Shown here: piece after piece, positions 1 through 5,877 of the stretch
Layout: each line of letters begins with the position of its first letter
Position numbering within the stretch: position 1 is the stretch's first letter
Origin: Pseudomonadota bacterium
GTDB lineage: Bacteria > Pseudomonadota > Gammaproteobacteria > Steroidobacterales > Steroidobacteraceae
Direction: 5' to 3'
Length of the DNA: 8,520 nt
Assembly: GCA_021817875.1 (NCBI GenBank)
Contig: JAKAFQ010000152.1
Location: 1-8,520 of the forward strand
Position numbers and translations under genes: made by a program
The notes under the pieces: generated by a model
What the model saw: the letters and a program-made list of their open reading frames with translations, nothing else
What the model was told of the DNA's origin: nothing
Database searches by the model: none

Positions 1-897
1 AGGGGCTCCCTGCTTGACCATCTGGTACATCGCGATCGGCTCGATGGTCAGATTTTTTACCGGCTTCCAGAGAAACTCGATGCGCGTCGTGTCAATCTGG
101 GTGGTATTCACCCCCTTGAGGTTCTCCTGCAGGGGGGCGGTGTAGAAATTGGCCGGCCGGGTGACGTTGGGGAAAGCCCCGGAATCGACTGCGACCGCTC
201 CATCCTGGATCACTCGGCGCTGGATCCAGCCGCTGTCGTTGGTGAAGGAACCTACGATGCGCACCGCGGCGGTGTGGCCCACCGGTATGTTCACCATGCC
301 GTTTTCCTGGTGGTTGATGCCACCTCCCGAGGCAGTGCCGGAAAGCACCTCCTCGGTGCTCGCGGCGAAGGTATTGAGCTGCGGCAGATCAGGCAGCACC
401 CGGATGGTGCCTCCCATGGAACTCGATCCGTACAGGGTCCCCTGCGGCCCGCGCAGCACCTCGACCCGTCTGACGTCGTAGAGACCGAGGTTCATGACGT
501 TCTTGCCGAGCTGGGAGCCGGTGGCCGTCGAGAGCGGGATCTCGCCGAAGTACATGCCCACCATGGAGGAATTGCCACCCTGGGAATTCAGGCCGCGGAT
601 CTCGTACTCCTCTTCCCCCGGCCCCCCGGTGTCGCGCACTGCGATGCCCGGCACCGAGCGGACCAGGCTGTCCACGCTGACCAGCCCCCTGGAGGCGATC
701 TGTGCGGCGGTGACCGCCGAGATGCTGATCGGGGTCGTCTGAACCGTCGTTCTTTGCCTGGTTGCCGTAACCACGACTTCAGCGAGCTGATCCGGCAGCG
801 CACCGCCGCTGCCCGGTTCAGCCGCATATGCCGCGATGTTACCTGCGACCCCGAGGACCATCGCCGCTGCCAGGGCCCGTTGACTTGTGCGCATCAT
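1..897 (-). CDS. TonB-dependent outer-membrane receptor, N-terminal part (truncated by window edge)
   Basis: This is an outer-membrane active-transport receptor that uses TonB/ExbBD energy to import a substrate. 299 residues are present and the frame stays open to the left edge, so most of the beta-barrel lies outside the window. The start is ATG at 897, with GGGAG at 907-911, nine bases upstream. Residues 1-26 form a signal peptide with a basic start, a hydrophobic Ala/Val/Leu core and probable cleavage after AYA. A TonB-box-like segment (AEVVVTATRQ) lies at 39-48. The plug domain follows at about 50-168, with SVPGIAVRD, the EIRGLN motif at 99-104, and VRRVEVLRGPQGTLYGSSS at 142-160, which is the hallmark of the family. 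From about 190 the first barrel strands begin. The gene diverges from the AraC regulator gene across a control region. Receptors of this broad group are not only siderophore transporters, so the substrate is open; neighbouring catabolic genes suggest it serves the same amine substrate (inference). Confidence 0.93.
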   Translation of the reverse strand, partial: MMRTSQRALAAAMVLGVAGNIAAYAAEPGSGGALPDQLAEVVVTATRQRTTVQTTPISISAVTAAQIASRGLVSVDSLVRSVPGIAVRDTGGPGEEEYEIRGLNSQGGNSSMVGMYFGEIPLSTATGSQLGKNVMNLGLYDVRRVEVLRGPQGTLYGSSSMGGTIRVLPDLPQLNTFAASTEEVLSGTASGGGINHQENGMVNIPVGHTAAVRIVGSFTNDSGWIQRRVIQDGAVAVDSGAFPNVTRPANFYTAPLQENLKGVNTTQIDTTRIEFLWKPVKNLTIEPIAMYQMVKQGAP

Positions 898-1309
898 AGA
901 TCGTGACTCCCGGAGGGCACCGCGGTGGGTGCCGGCTGATTCCCATTCCTGCTGACGAGATCGGACCGAAGATCCGGCCCCTGATCGGCGCTGGCGATAA
1001 GACCGTGGAAATTCGTCTGACTGCAGCGAGATCCGGCGGATGCGGCCCGAAAAAGCCGCCCCGTCCGCCGGCGGCGTCGGTTGCCCGCACCGCTTTGCGG
1101 GCGAAGCGCCTGCCATCGACGCACCGTGCGGCCCATGCAGCGGCATGCCCCACCGGGCCTGGGCCAGGCTGCGTCCGCTGAGCGGAACCCCCTCGGATCC
1201 GGCGGGATTCGCCAAGACATGCGCTCGATCAGTTGCATAACCCCGAAAACCCCCGGCTGATTTTTCTCGCGTCTTTGGCTAGGGTGCTCCGCCCGGCAGA
1301 AAACGTAGA
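898..1309. other. Divergent intergenic region between receptor and AraC regulator genes
   Basis: About 410 bp with no gene that I can support. Open frames here are GC-rich shadows without a ribosome binding site or recognisable protein. The part next to the receptor holds its ribosome binding site (907-911). The middle is very GC-rich, with the CCGCCGGCGG palindrome at 1065-1074 and a hairpin at 1083-1102. From about 1235 to 1330 base composition turns AT-richer, as expected for promoter DNA. A TAGATT hexamer at 1306-1311 could be a -10 box for the regulator gene, but no matching -35 is visible. No convincing promoter for the receptor gene was found. Confidence 0.5.
1083..1102. repeat. Inverted repeat (7-bp stem, 6-base loop)
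   Basis: GCCCGCA at 1083-1089 pairs perfectly with TGCGGGC at 1096-1102 around the loop CCGCTT. As RNA the stem can be extended by a U-G and a U-A pair. No T-run follows on either strand, so it is not a classical terminator. In DNA this GC-rich such stems arise easily by chance; it might be a 5' leader structure of either divergent transcript. Confidence 0.3.
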
Positions 1310-1344
1310 TTGCATCTTCAGCCTTTTTATGTGCAAAATCGGCC
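1310..1344 (+). promoter_or_regulatory. Candidate tandem AraC-type operator ahead of the regulator gene
   Basis: Two 14-bp direct repeats lie exactly 21 bp apart: TTGCATCTTCAGCC (1310-1323) and GTGCAAAATCGGCC (1331-1344), identical at 9 of 14 positions. The second copy is also strikingly like a site ahead of the aminotransferase gene: 16 of 20 bases match between 1331-1350 and 5741-5760. A spacing of 21 bp, two helical turns, is the known arrangement of AraC-family half-sites such as araI1/I2. The pair sits directly at the start of the regulator gene, so binding would most simply cause autorepression (inference). Alternatively it is a chance similarity in a GC-rich background. Confidence 0.45.
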
Positions 1345-1346
1345 AC

Positions 1347-2435
1347 ATGGCGAAGCGCAAGGCCAGCAGACGCGATGCAAGGGCTGCGGGCCGCGATGGC
1401 CATGGATTCGATGCCGGCCAGGCGACGGTACGCGCGATGTTTCTCGTACCGTTCGTGCATGAGATCGAGCGGTCGGATCTGGACGCAGACGCCTACCTGC
1501 GCGAGTTCGGCTTCTCGTTGTCGCTCGTCGCAAACCTGTACGAGCACATCCCGCTGCGTCAGTACGTCGCGCTGACGGAAGACCTGTCCCGCCGCCTCGA
1601 TCGTCCCTACCTCGGGCTCGAACTCGGTCAGCAGTTCCGGCTGGCCGACTTCGGCCCTTTCTATGCGCTGTTCACTCTGGCCCACGACCTCGGCGCGGCA
1701 CTGGAGCGCTACGCCCGCTTTCAATGGGCCTGGCAGACCCATACCAGCCTGGAAGTGGTTCCGGGAGCGACCACGACGGTCTATCGATATTGCATCCAGG
1801 ATCCGAGCATACGGCCGCGGACCCAGGATGCCGAGTACGCGCTTGCATCCCTGTGCGCGATGATCCGCCAGTTGCAGGATTCACGTTGGATGCCGGTGGA
1901 AGTCGAGTTCGAGCACGACGTCAGTCTGCGGCGCAATCGGTTGTCACGCTACTTCGGGGCGCGCGTGTCCGGCGGCGGGGTCTCCAACGCGATGGTCGTC
2001 TCGAACCGGGACCTGCGACAGCCGCTTCGCTGGCGCATGGGACCGCACGATGCGACCACTCTCCCGGTGCTCGAGCAGCACCTGCTCAACCTGCTGCACG
2101 AGAAAAGCGCGCCCAACCGCTCGTGCGCCGAGCGGACAGCCGTTCAGGTGGCCCGGCGGCTCGGCCGCGCGCCGGTGACCATCGAAGCAATCGCCAAGGA
2201 CCTGAATTTGTCCGTGCGCACCCTGCGCAGACGACTGGCTGCGGAGAACACATCGTTCCGACTCATCCTGCAGGGCCAGCGCCTCGCCAAGCTGGATGGC
2301 ATCATATCCTCGGGGCCGAGGCCGCTGGCGGCATTGGCCTTTCAGCTGAACTACTCGGACTCCTCGGTCCTTTCGCGTGCATTCAAGGGATGGACGGGGG
2401 AAACGCTCACGCAGAACAGACGCCGGAGCCGATAG
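1347..2435 (+). CDS. AraC-family transcriptional regulator (arabinose-binding-like N-terminal domain plus C-terminal HTH)
   Basis: A DNA-binding regulator that probably senses the substrate of the neighbouring pathway. From the ATG at 1347 it is 362 residues. Residues about 26-245 match the N-terminal effector domain seen in the OruR/ArgR-like AraC subgroup (FLVPFVHEIE, LYEHIPLRQYVAL, YLGLELGQQF, DFGPFYALF). Residues about 262-362 are the paired helix-turn-helix: the first is VTIEAIAKDLNLSVRTLRRR (277-296), the second LAALAFQLNYSDSSVLSRAF (327-346), followed by KGWTGETLTQNRR, where the usual Pro after the Gly-x-Ser/Thr is Leu. The start is uncertain. ATG 1329 and a TTG at 1233 are in frame upstream, ATG 1437 downstream; none has a good ribosome binding site. 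Conserved sequence begins just before the 1437 codon, so I exclude that one. The extra N-terminal stretch is basic. The gene converges on the aldehyde dehydrogenase gene and diverges from the receptor gene. Confidence 0.9.
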   Translation: MAKRKASRRDARAAGRDGHGFDAGQATVRAMFLVPFVHEIERSDLDADAYLREFGFSLSLVANLYEHIPLRQYVALTEDLSRRLDRPYLGLELGQQFRLADFGPFYALFTLAHDLGAALERYARFQWAWQTHTSLEVVPGATTTVYRYCIQDPSIRPRTQDAEYALASLCAMIRQLQDSRWMPVEVEFEHDVSLRRNRLSRYFGARVSGGGVSNAMVVSNRDLRQPLRWRMGPHDATTLPVLEQHLLNLLHEKSAPNRSCAERTAVQVARRLGRAPVTIEAIAKDLNLSVRTLRRRLAAENTSFRLILQGQRLAKLDGIISSGPRPLAALAFQLNYSDSSVLSRAFKGWTGETLTQNRRRSR

Positions 2436-2559
2436 CCTGCACCAGGCGCACGCACTGCCACATCATCGACGGACGGCGTGTCCGATCCGTGCCCCCGACG
2501 GTCCCTGACCGCTACGCAATGCAATCCGGCCCGTGCGTGGCGGCCCTTGCCGGCTCATC

Positions 2560-2583
2560 CGGCCCTGGGCCGTGCGCATGCGC
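2560..2583. repeat. Two adjacent short palindromes in the convergent gap
   Basis: The 150-bp gap between the ends of the regulator gene (plus strand) and the dehydrogenase gene (minus strand) carries CGGCCCTGGGCCG at 2560-2572 and GCGCATGCGC at 2574-2583, just beyond the dehydrogenase stop codon. Neither is followed by a run of T on either strand, so intrinsic termination is not demonstrated. They could be weak bidirectional stem-loops, or chance palindromes in GC-rich DNA. The rest of the gap shows nothing I can name. Confidence 0.25.
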
Positions 2584-2585
2584 GC

Positions 2586-4106
2586 TCAGTGGGGTTCTCG
2601 CAGGGAAACGAGCACAGACTTCAGCGCGGTATGGTGGTTGATGGCTTCTTCCCCGAGCTCATGGCCGATCCCGGACTGCTTGATGCCGCCGAAGGGCACG
2701 GCGAGGTCCAGCACGCCGTGCGTGTTGATCCAGACGGTTCCCGACCTGGACTGCCGGATGAACCAATGCGCGAGATTCAGGTTTTCGGTCCACACGCTCG
2801 CCCCCAGCCCGAAGGTGGTCTCGTTGGCACGCCCGATCACCTCGCTCAGTTCGGCGAACCGGCTCGCCGCCAGCACTGGACCGAAGATTTCCTCGCGCAC
2901 GCACTTCATCGCCGGTCGCACGTCGGTCAGTACGGTCGGCTGCACATAGGCGCCCGGTCCCGGCAATGCTTCACCGCCGACGATGACCCGCGCGCCGTCG
3001 GCTTCGCCGGACCGGATGTACTCGAGCACCCGTTGCTGCTGCGTCTTCGAGATGAGCGGACCCATCTGCGTGTCCGGCGAGAGCGCCGGACCGAGCTTCA
3101 GATTCCGCGCGATCTGCGCAATTCCCTCGATCACCTTCTCGTACACGCTTTCGTGAACGAACAGACGGGAGCCCGCACAGCAGTTCTGCCCGTGATTGGC
3201 GAAAATGCCCATGGCCGTCCCTGGAATGGCGATGTCGAGATCCGCGTCGCCCATGACCACCATGGGCGACTTGCCGCCGAGCTCGAGCGTAAAGCGCTTC
3301 ATCTGCCGCGCCGCCTGCTCGCCGATCAAGCGGCCCACCTGCGTCGAGCCCGTGAAGCTGATTTTATCGATGCCGGGGTGCGCCACCAAAGCCGCGCCCG
3401 CCGCCTCGCCATAGCCGGTGACGACGTTGACCACACCTTCCGGCACGCCCGCCTCTGCGACCAGTTTCGCAAAGCGCAGCGCCGTCAGAGGCGTTTGTTC
3501 GGCCGGCTTCAGGACGATGGTGCACCCTGCCGCCAGGGCGGGCGCGAGCTTCCAGATCGCCTGTCCCAGAGGCACATTCCACGGAGTGATCGCACCGACG
3601 ACGCCGACAGGCTCGCGGACGGTCATGGCGAAGAATTTTCCTCCCGGCACGTAAGGCACCGAGGGATTCAGAGTCTGCCCATGGATCTTCGTCGCCCAGC
3701 CGGCCATGTATCGCAGGTAGTCCACCGACAGATCGACATCGAATGCCCGGGTCGCCGCCAGCGTCCGGCCGCTGTTCACGCTCTCGATCTCGGCGAGTTC
3801 CACGGCATTCGCCTCGAGGAGATCCGCAAGACGAAGCATGACGCGCTCGCGCTCAGGCCCGGTCATGCGCGGCCACGGCCCCACATCGAATGCCCTGCGG
3901 GCGGCGCTCACGGCGCGTTCGATGTCGACAGCCCCTCCCGCCGGGACTCCCGCCACCTGCTGGCCACTCGTCGGGTCGATGACCGGGATTTCCTCGTGCG
4001 AGGCTGAATCGACGAACTGTCCGCCGATGAATTGCTGATGGCGAGCGGCGAGATAGCGCCGGCTGGACGCGCTCAACAGGGATAAGTCGTTCGCCAGGGA
4101 GCTCAT
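2586..4106 (-). CDS. NAD(P)-dependent aldehyde dehydrogenase, phenylacetaldehyde/betaine-aldehyde dehydrogenase type
   Basis: A soluble enzyme oxidising an aldehyde to its carboxylic acid with NAD(P). It has 506 residues, normal for the superfamily, from ATG 4106, which has GGAG at 4115-4118 with eight-base spacing. All key elements are present: TPWN at 174-177 (Asn177 of the oxyanion hole), VLKPAEQTP with cofactor-binding Lys200, FTGST at 251-255, LELGG with general base Glu275, GQNCCAGSR with catalytic Cys309, and EEIFGP with Glu406. The overall pattern (FRYMAGWATKI-like segment at 131-141, REPVGVVGAI, PFGGIKQSG near the C-terminus) recalls phenylacetaldehyde dehydrogenases of the FeaB/StyD type more than succinate-semialdehyde dehydrogenases; this is recollection of family sequences, not a search. 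It lies 75 bp downstream of the aminotransferase gene on the same strand, so it probably takes that enzyme's aldehyde product. Substrate is not determined. Confidence 0.93.
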   Translation of the reverse strand: MSSLANDLSLLSASSRRYLAARHQQFIGGQFVDSASHEEIPVIDPTSGQQVAGVPAGGAVDIERAVSAARRAFDVGPWPRMTGPERERVMLRLADLLEANAVELAEIESVNSGRTLAATRAFDVDLSVDYLRYMAGWATKIHGQTLNPSVPYVPGGKFFAMTVREPVGVVGAITPWNVPLGQAIWKLAPALAAGCTIVLKPAEQTPLTALRFAKLVAEAGVPEGVVNVVTGYGEAAGAALVAHPGIDKISFTGSTQVGRLIGEQAARQMKRFTLELGGKSPMVVMGDADLDIAIPGTAMGIFANHGQNCCAGSRLFVHESVYEKVIEGIAQIARNLKLGPALSPDTQMGPLISKTQQQRVLEYIRSGEADGARVIVGGEALPGPGAYVQPTVLTDVRPAMKCVREEIFGPVLAASRFAELSEVIGRANETTFGLGASVWTENLNLAHWFIRQSRSGTVWINTHGVLDLAVPFGGIKQSGIGHELGEEAINHHTALKSVLVSLREPH

Positions 4107-4114
4107 CTGCGATT

Positions 4115-4118
4115 CTCC
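4115..4118 (-). promoter_or_regulatory. Ribosome binding site deciding the aldehyde dehydrogenase start
   Basis: GGAG, eight bases ahead of ATG 4106. The frame is open for another 25 residues to an ATG at 4181, but that stretch is low-complexity and unlike the family. This site supports the shorter protein. The aminotransferase gene has the same GGAGAA arrangement. Confidence 0.7.
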
Positions 4119-4181
4119 GGTCAAATTGCCTCTACCGTTCCCAGACATCCGCCCGGCGTTGCCACGCGCTCCGCCCTGCAC

Positions 4182-5597
4182 TCATTCACACTGCTTGTCG
4201 AGTTCCGCGAGCCCCTTGTCGAGCGCCCGGATGCCGAGATCGATGTCGGCCTTGGTGGCGATGAAGGCCGTGGCAAGCCGGATGCTGTTTGGCAGGAATG
4301 CGCCGACCGCGACACCTTCCTCGAACGCAATGCGACCGACCACCTGGCTCGCGGGCACCTGCTCGGTGTTCGCGTAGATGGAATACCGGTCCACCGCGAC
4401 GAACGGCTCGCGCGTCTCCCTGTTTTTCACCAGCTCCACGGCCCACATCAGGCCGCGGCCGGATACCAGTCCGACCGATGGGTGACGATCCTGCAGCTCC
4501 TGGAGGCGGGTGCCGAGGTAGGCGCCGAGTTCACGCACCCGTTCGAGGATGTTTTCCTCCAGCATGGCCTGCAGATTCGCGGCAACCGCCGCCATGGCGA
4601 GCGGATGCGAGCCGAAGGTGCTCATCGTGGCGAACCGCCAGCCGTCGAAAAACGATGCAATTTCCTTGGAAAGCACCACGCCCGAGGCCGGGAGCGCCGA
4701 GGACACGATTCCCTTGGCGACCGACATGAGATCGGGCGTGACACCATGGACCTCGTATCCGAACCACTCGCCGAGGCGGCCGAATCCGGTCATCACCTCG
4801 TCATCCAGCCACAGAATGCCGAGCCGCCGGGTCATCTGCCGGATCTGCGGGAAGTACTCCTTCGGCGGGTGGATCATGCCCGCCCCCTGGGCAGGCTCGG
4901 TCAGAAAGCCCGCCACCGTCTCCGCGCCGATCACGCGGACCAGGTGCTCCGTGGCCCTGACACAGGCCAGGGTCCCGGACCTGTCCTTGCAGTTCGGATA
5001 GGTGTGGCCGATCGGACACCGGTAGCACTGCGGCGCCGGCGCATAGTGGAAGTTGGGCGATGGCGAGTCGGGCACGTCACGAATGCGGGGTTCGCCCGCC
5101 CCTGAGGCGAGACTGGAGCGGTATCCTCGCACGCCATTGGCACCCGAGAGCGAATTGGTCCAGCCGTGGTAATCATAACTGCGCGTGACGATGTTGCGCC
5201 GTCCGGTGAACAGCTTGGCCATGAGCACCATGTTTTCCACCGCTTCGGTGCCGGTGGCGAGAAAACGGATTCGTCCGGCCCAGGTCCCGACTCCCATGTC
5301 CTCCATGATCAGCTTCGCCGCCCGCGAGCGGTACTCGGTGCTCATCCCCTCCCACACGTAGCCGAACTTCTCGAGCGCTTCCCGGATGGCCTGCTCGACG
5401 CGGGGATGACGGTGTCCCATGTTCACGCAAACCAGCTGATTCGCAAAATCGAAGATCCGCCGCCCGTCCGCCAGCGTTACATAACATCCTGCGGCACTCT
5501 CGACCGGCATGGACCGATACTCGTCCTTGGTGGCAAGGACGTGGAAGACGTATTTTTCATCCCACTCGCGGACCTGATCCCAGTTGACGGACGCCAT
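4182..5597 (-). CDS. Class III PLP-dependent aminotransferase (omega-amino/amine transaminase type)
   Basis: A transaminase that would move an amino group from a primary amine or omega-amino acid to a keto acid, leaving an aldehyde. It has 471 residues from ATG 5597, with GGAG at 5606-5609 eight bases upstream. Visible fold-type I features are FANQLVCVNMGHRHP (51-65), the PLP-phosphate loop TGTEA (115-119), YDYHG (141-145), EPAQGAG (234-240), LDDEVMTGFGR (264-274) with Asp266 expected to pair with the PLP nitrogen, SVAKG with Schiff-base Lys295, and TFGSHPLA (327-334). A cysteine set C191, C194, C203, C212 (CX2CX8CX8C) sits in an insert between the large-domain motifs. I recall similar cysteine-bearing inserts in some 'aspartate aminotransferase family' class III proteins, role unknown to me. 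It precedes the aldehyde dehydrogenase gene in a likely two-gene operon and has candidate operator sites upstream. Alternatives: GABA-, beta-alanine- or taurine-type transaminase. Confidence 0.92.
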   Translation of the reverse strand: MASVNWDQVREWDEKYVFHVLATKDEYRSMPVESAAGCYVTLADGRRIFDFANQLVCVNMGHRHPRVEQAIREALEKFGYVWEGMSTEYRSRAAKLIMEDMGVGTWAGRIRFLATGTEAVENMVLMAKLFTGRRNIVTRSYDYHGWTNSLSGANGVRGYRSSLASGAGEPRIRDVPDSPSPNFHYAPAPQCYRCPIGHTYPNCKDRSGTLACVRATEHLVRVIGAETVAGFLTEPAQGAGMIHPPKEYFPQIRQMTRRLGILWLDDEVMTGFGRLGEWFGYEVHGVTPDLMSVAKGIVSSALPASGVVLSKEIASFFDGWRFATMSTFGSHPLAMAAVAANLQAMLEENILERVRELGAYLGTRLQELQDRHPSVGLVSGRGLMWAVELVKNRETREPFVAVDRYSIYANTEQVPASQVVGRIAFEEGVAVGAFLPNSIRLATAFIATKADIDLGIRALDKGLAELDKQCE

Positions 5598-5605
5598 GTG
5601 TCTTT

Positions 5606-5609
5606 CTCC
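5606..5609 (-). promoter_or_regulatory. Ribosome binding site deciding the aminotransferase start
   Basis: GGAG, eight bases ahead of ATG 5597. The frame stays open for 60 more codons upstream to 5777, but those encode an Arg/Ala/Pro-rich stretch without family resemblance and overlap the candidate operator at 5741-5775. The shorter start is preferred. Confidence 0.7.
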
Positions 5610-5740
5610 AGTGCGGCGCGCTCGTATCGCTGGCCTGCCGCGGCACCACGATCGGGGCCGTCGGCTTCGTTTGGCGGCAACCCCGGCGCGCCAGGCCCGG
5701 GGCGGGCACAGATCCTCGCACCATGCATCCTGGCCATAGA

Positions 5741-5775
5741 TTGCAAAAGCGGCCAAATGCTTGGCGATACCGGCC
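5741..5775 (+). promoter_or_regulatory. Candidate tandem AraC-type operator ahead of the aminotransferase operon
   Basis: Two 14-bp direct repeats lie 21 bp apart: TTGCAAAAGCGGCC (5741-5754) and TGGCGATACCGGCC (5762-5775), identical at 10 of 14 positions. The first is nearly the same as the element at 1331-1344 ahead of the AraC gene. The pair is 144-178 bp upstream of the aminotransferase start, within the 280-bp gap after the ligase gene (5598-5877). That gap contains no supportable gene and probably carries the operon's own promoter, though I could not find a convincing -35/-10 pair. The repeats point rightwards while the operon runs leftwards; AraC-family activators usually have a defined orientation, which is a caution. 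Confidence 0.45.
5752..5765. repeat. Perfect inverted repeat GCCAA-ATGC-TTGGC inside the candidate operator
   Basis: Five-base arms GCCAA (5752-5756) and TTGGC (5761-5765) flank a four-base centre, bridging the two direct-repeat half-sites. It could be a dimer-binding operator for a different regulator, and so competes with the direct-repeat reading. It is short enough to be chance. Confidence 0.3.
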
Positions 5776-5829
5776 ACGTTGGATCAGCGAGCCCTGATGT
5801 CGACGCACGTCCCGCACAATGTGCCGGAC

Positions 5830-5854
5830 GTGCCGCGCGTGCGAGATGCGGCAC
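5830..5854. repeat. Inverted repeat just downstream of the ligase gene
   Basis: GTGCCGC (5830-5836) and GCGGCAC (5848-5854) form a perfect 7-bp stem with an 11-base loop, beginning 23 bases beyond the ligase stop codon. A second small palindrome, GCACAATGTGC, is at 5814-5824. There is no T-run after the stem in the direction of ligase transcription, so it is at best a weak or Rho-assisted end or an mRNA-stabilising stem. It suggests that the ligase and aminotransferase genes might be separate transcription units. Confidence 0.3.
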
Positions 5855-5877
5855 CGGACGCCCCGTCCGCGCGCAAT

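Noticed and set aside
274..906. A 210-codon plus-strand frame opposite the receptor gene.
   Set aside because: The minus strand carries an unmistakable signal peptide and TonB plug motifs; this frame is its GC-driven mirror.
966..979. A possible further copy of the AraC-type repeat ahead of the receptor gene (CCGAAGATCCGGCC).
   Set aside because: It matches at only 8 of 13 defined positions, lacks the invariant C4 and has no partner 21 bp to either side.
894..1742. A 282-codon minus-strand frame covering the receptor upstream region and the start of the regulator gene.
   Set aside because: It overlaps the regulator gene antisense, lacks a recognisable domain and would leave no room for the divergent promoters.
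2560..2583. An intrinsic terminator between the convergent regulator and dehydrogenase genes.
   Set aside because: The palindromes are short and neither strand has a following T-run, so they are reported only as repeats.
2478..4007. A 509-codon open frame on the plus strand, antisense to the aldehyde dehydrogenase gene.
   Set aside because: Its translation is rich in Arg, His, Asp and Pro, has no family resemblance and lies exactly opposite a gene with every catalytic motif. Long antisense frames are common in GC-rich DNA.
5598..5777. Extending the aminotransferase by 60 residues to an upstream ATG.
   Set aside because: The extension is Arg/Ala/Pro-rich and unlike the family, whereas ATG 5597 has a well-placed GGAG.
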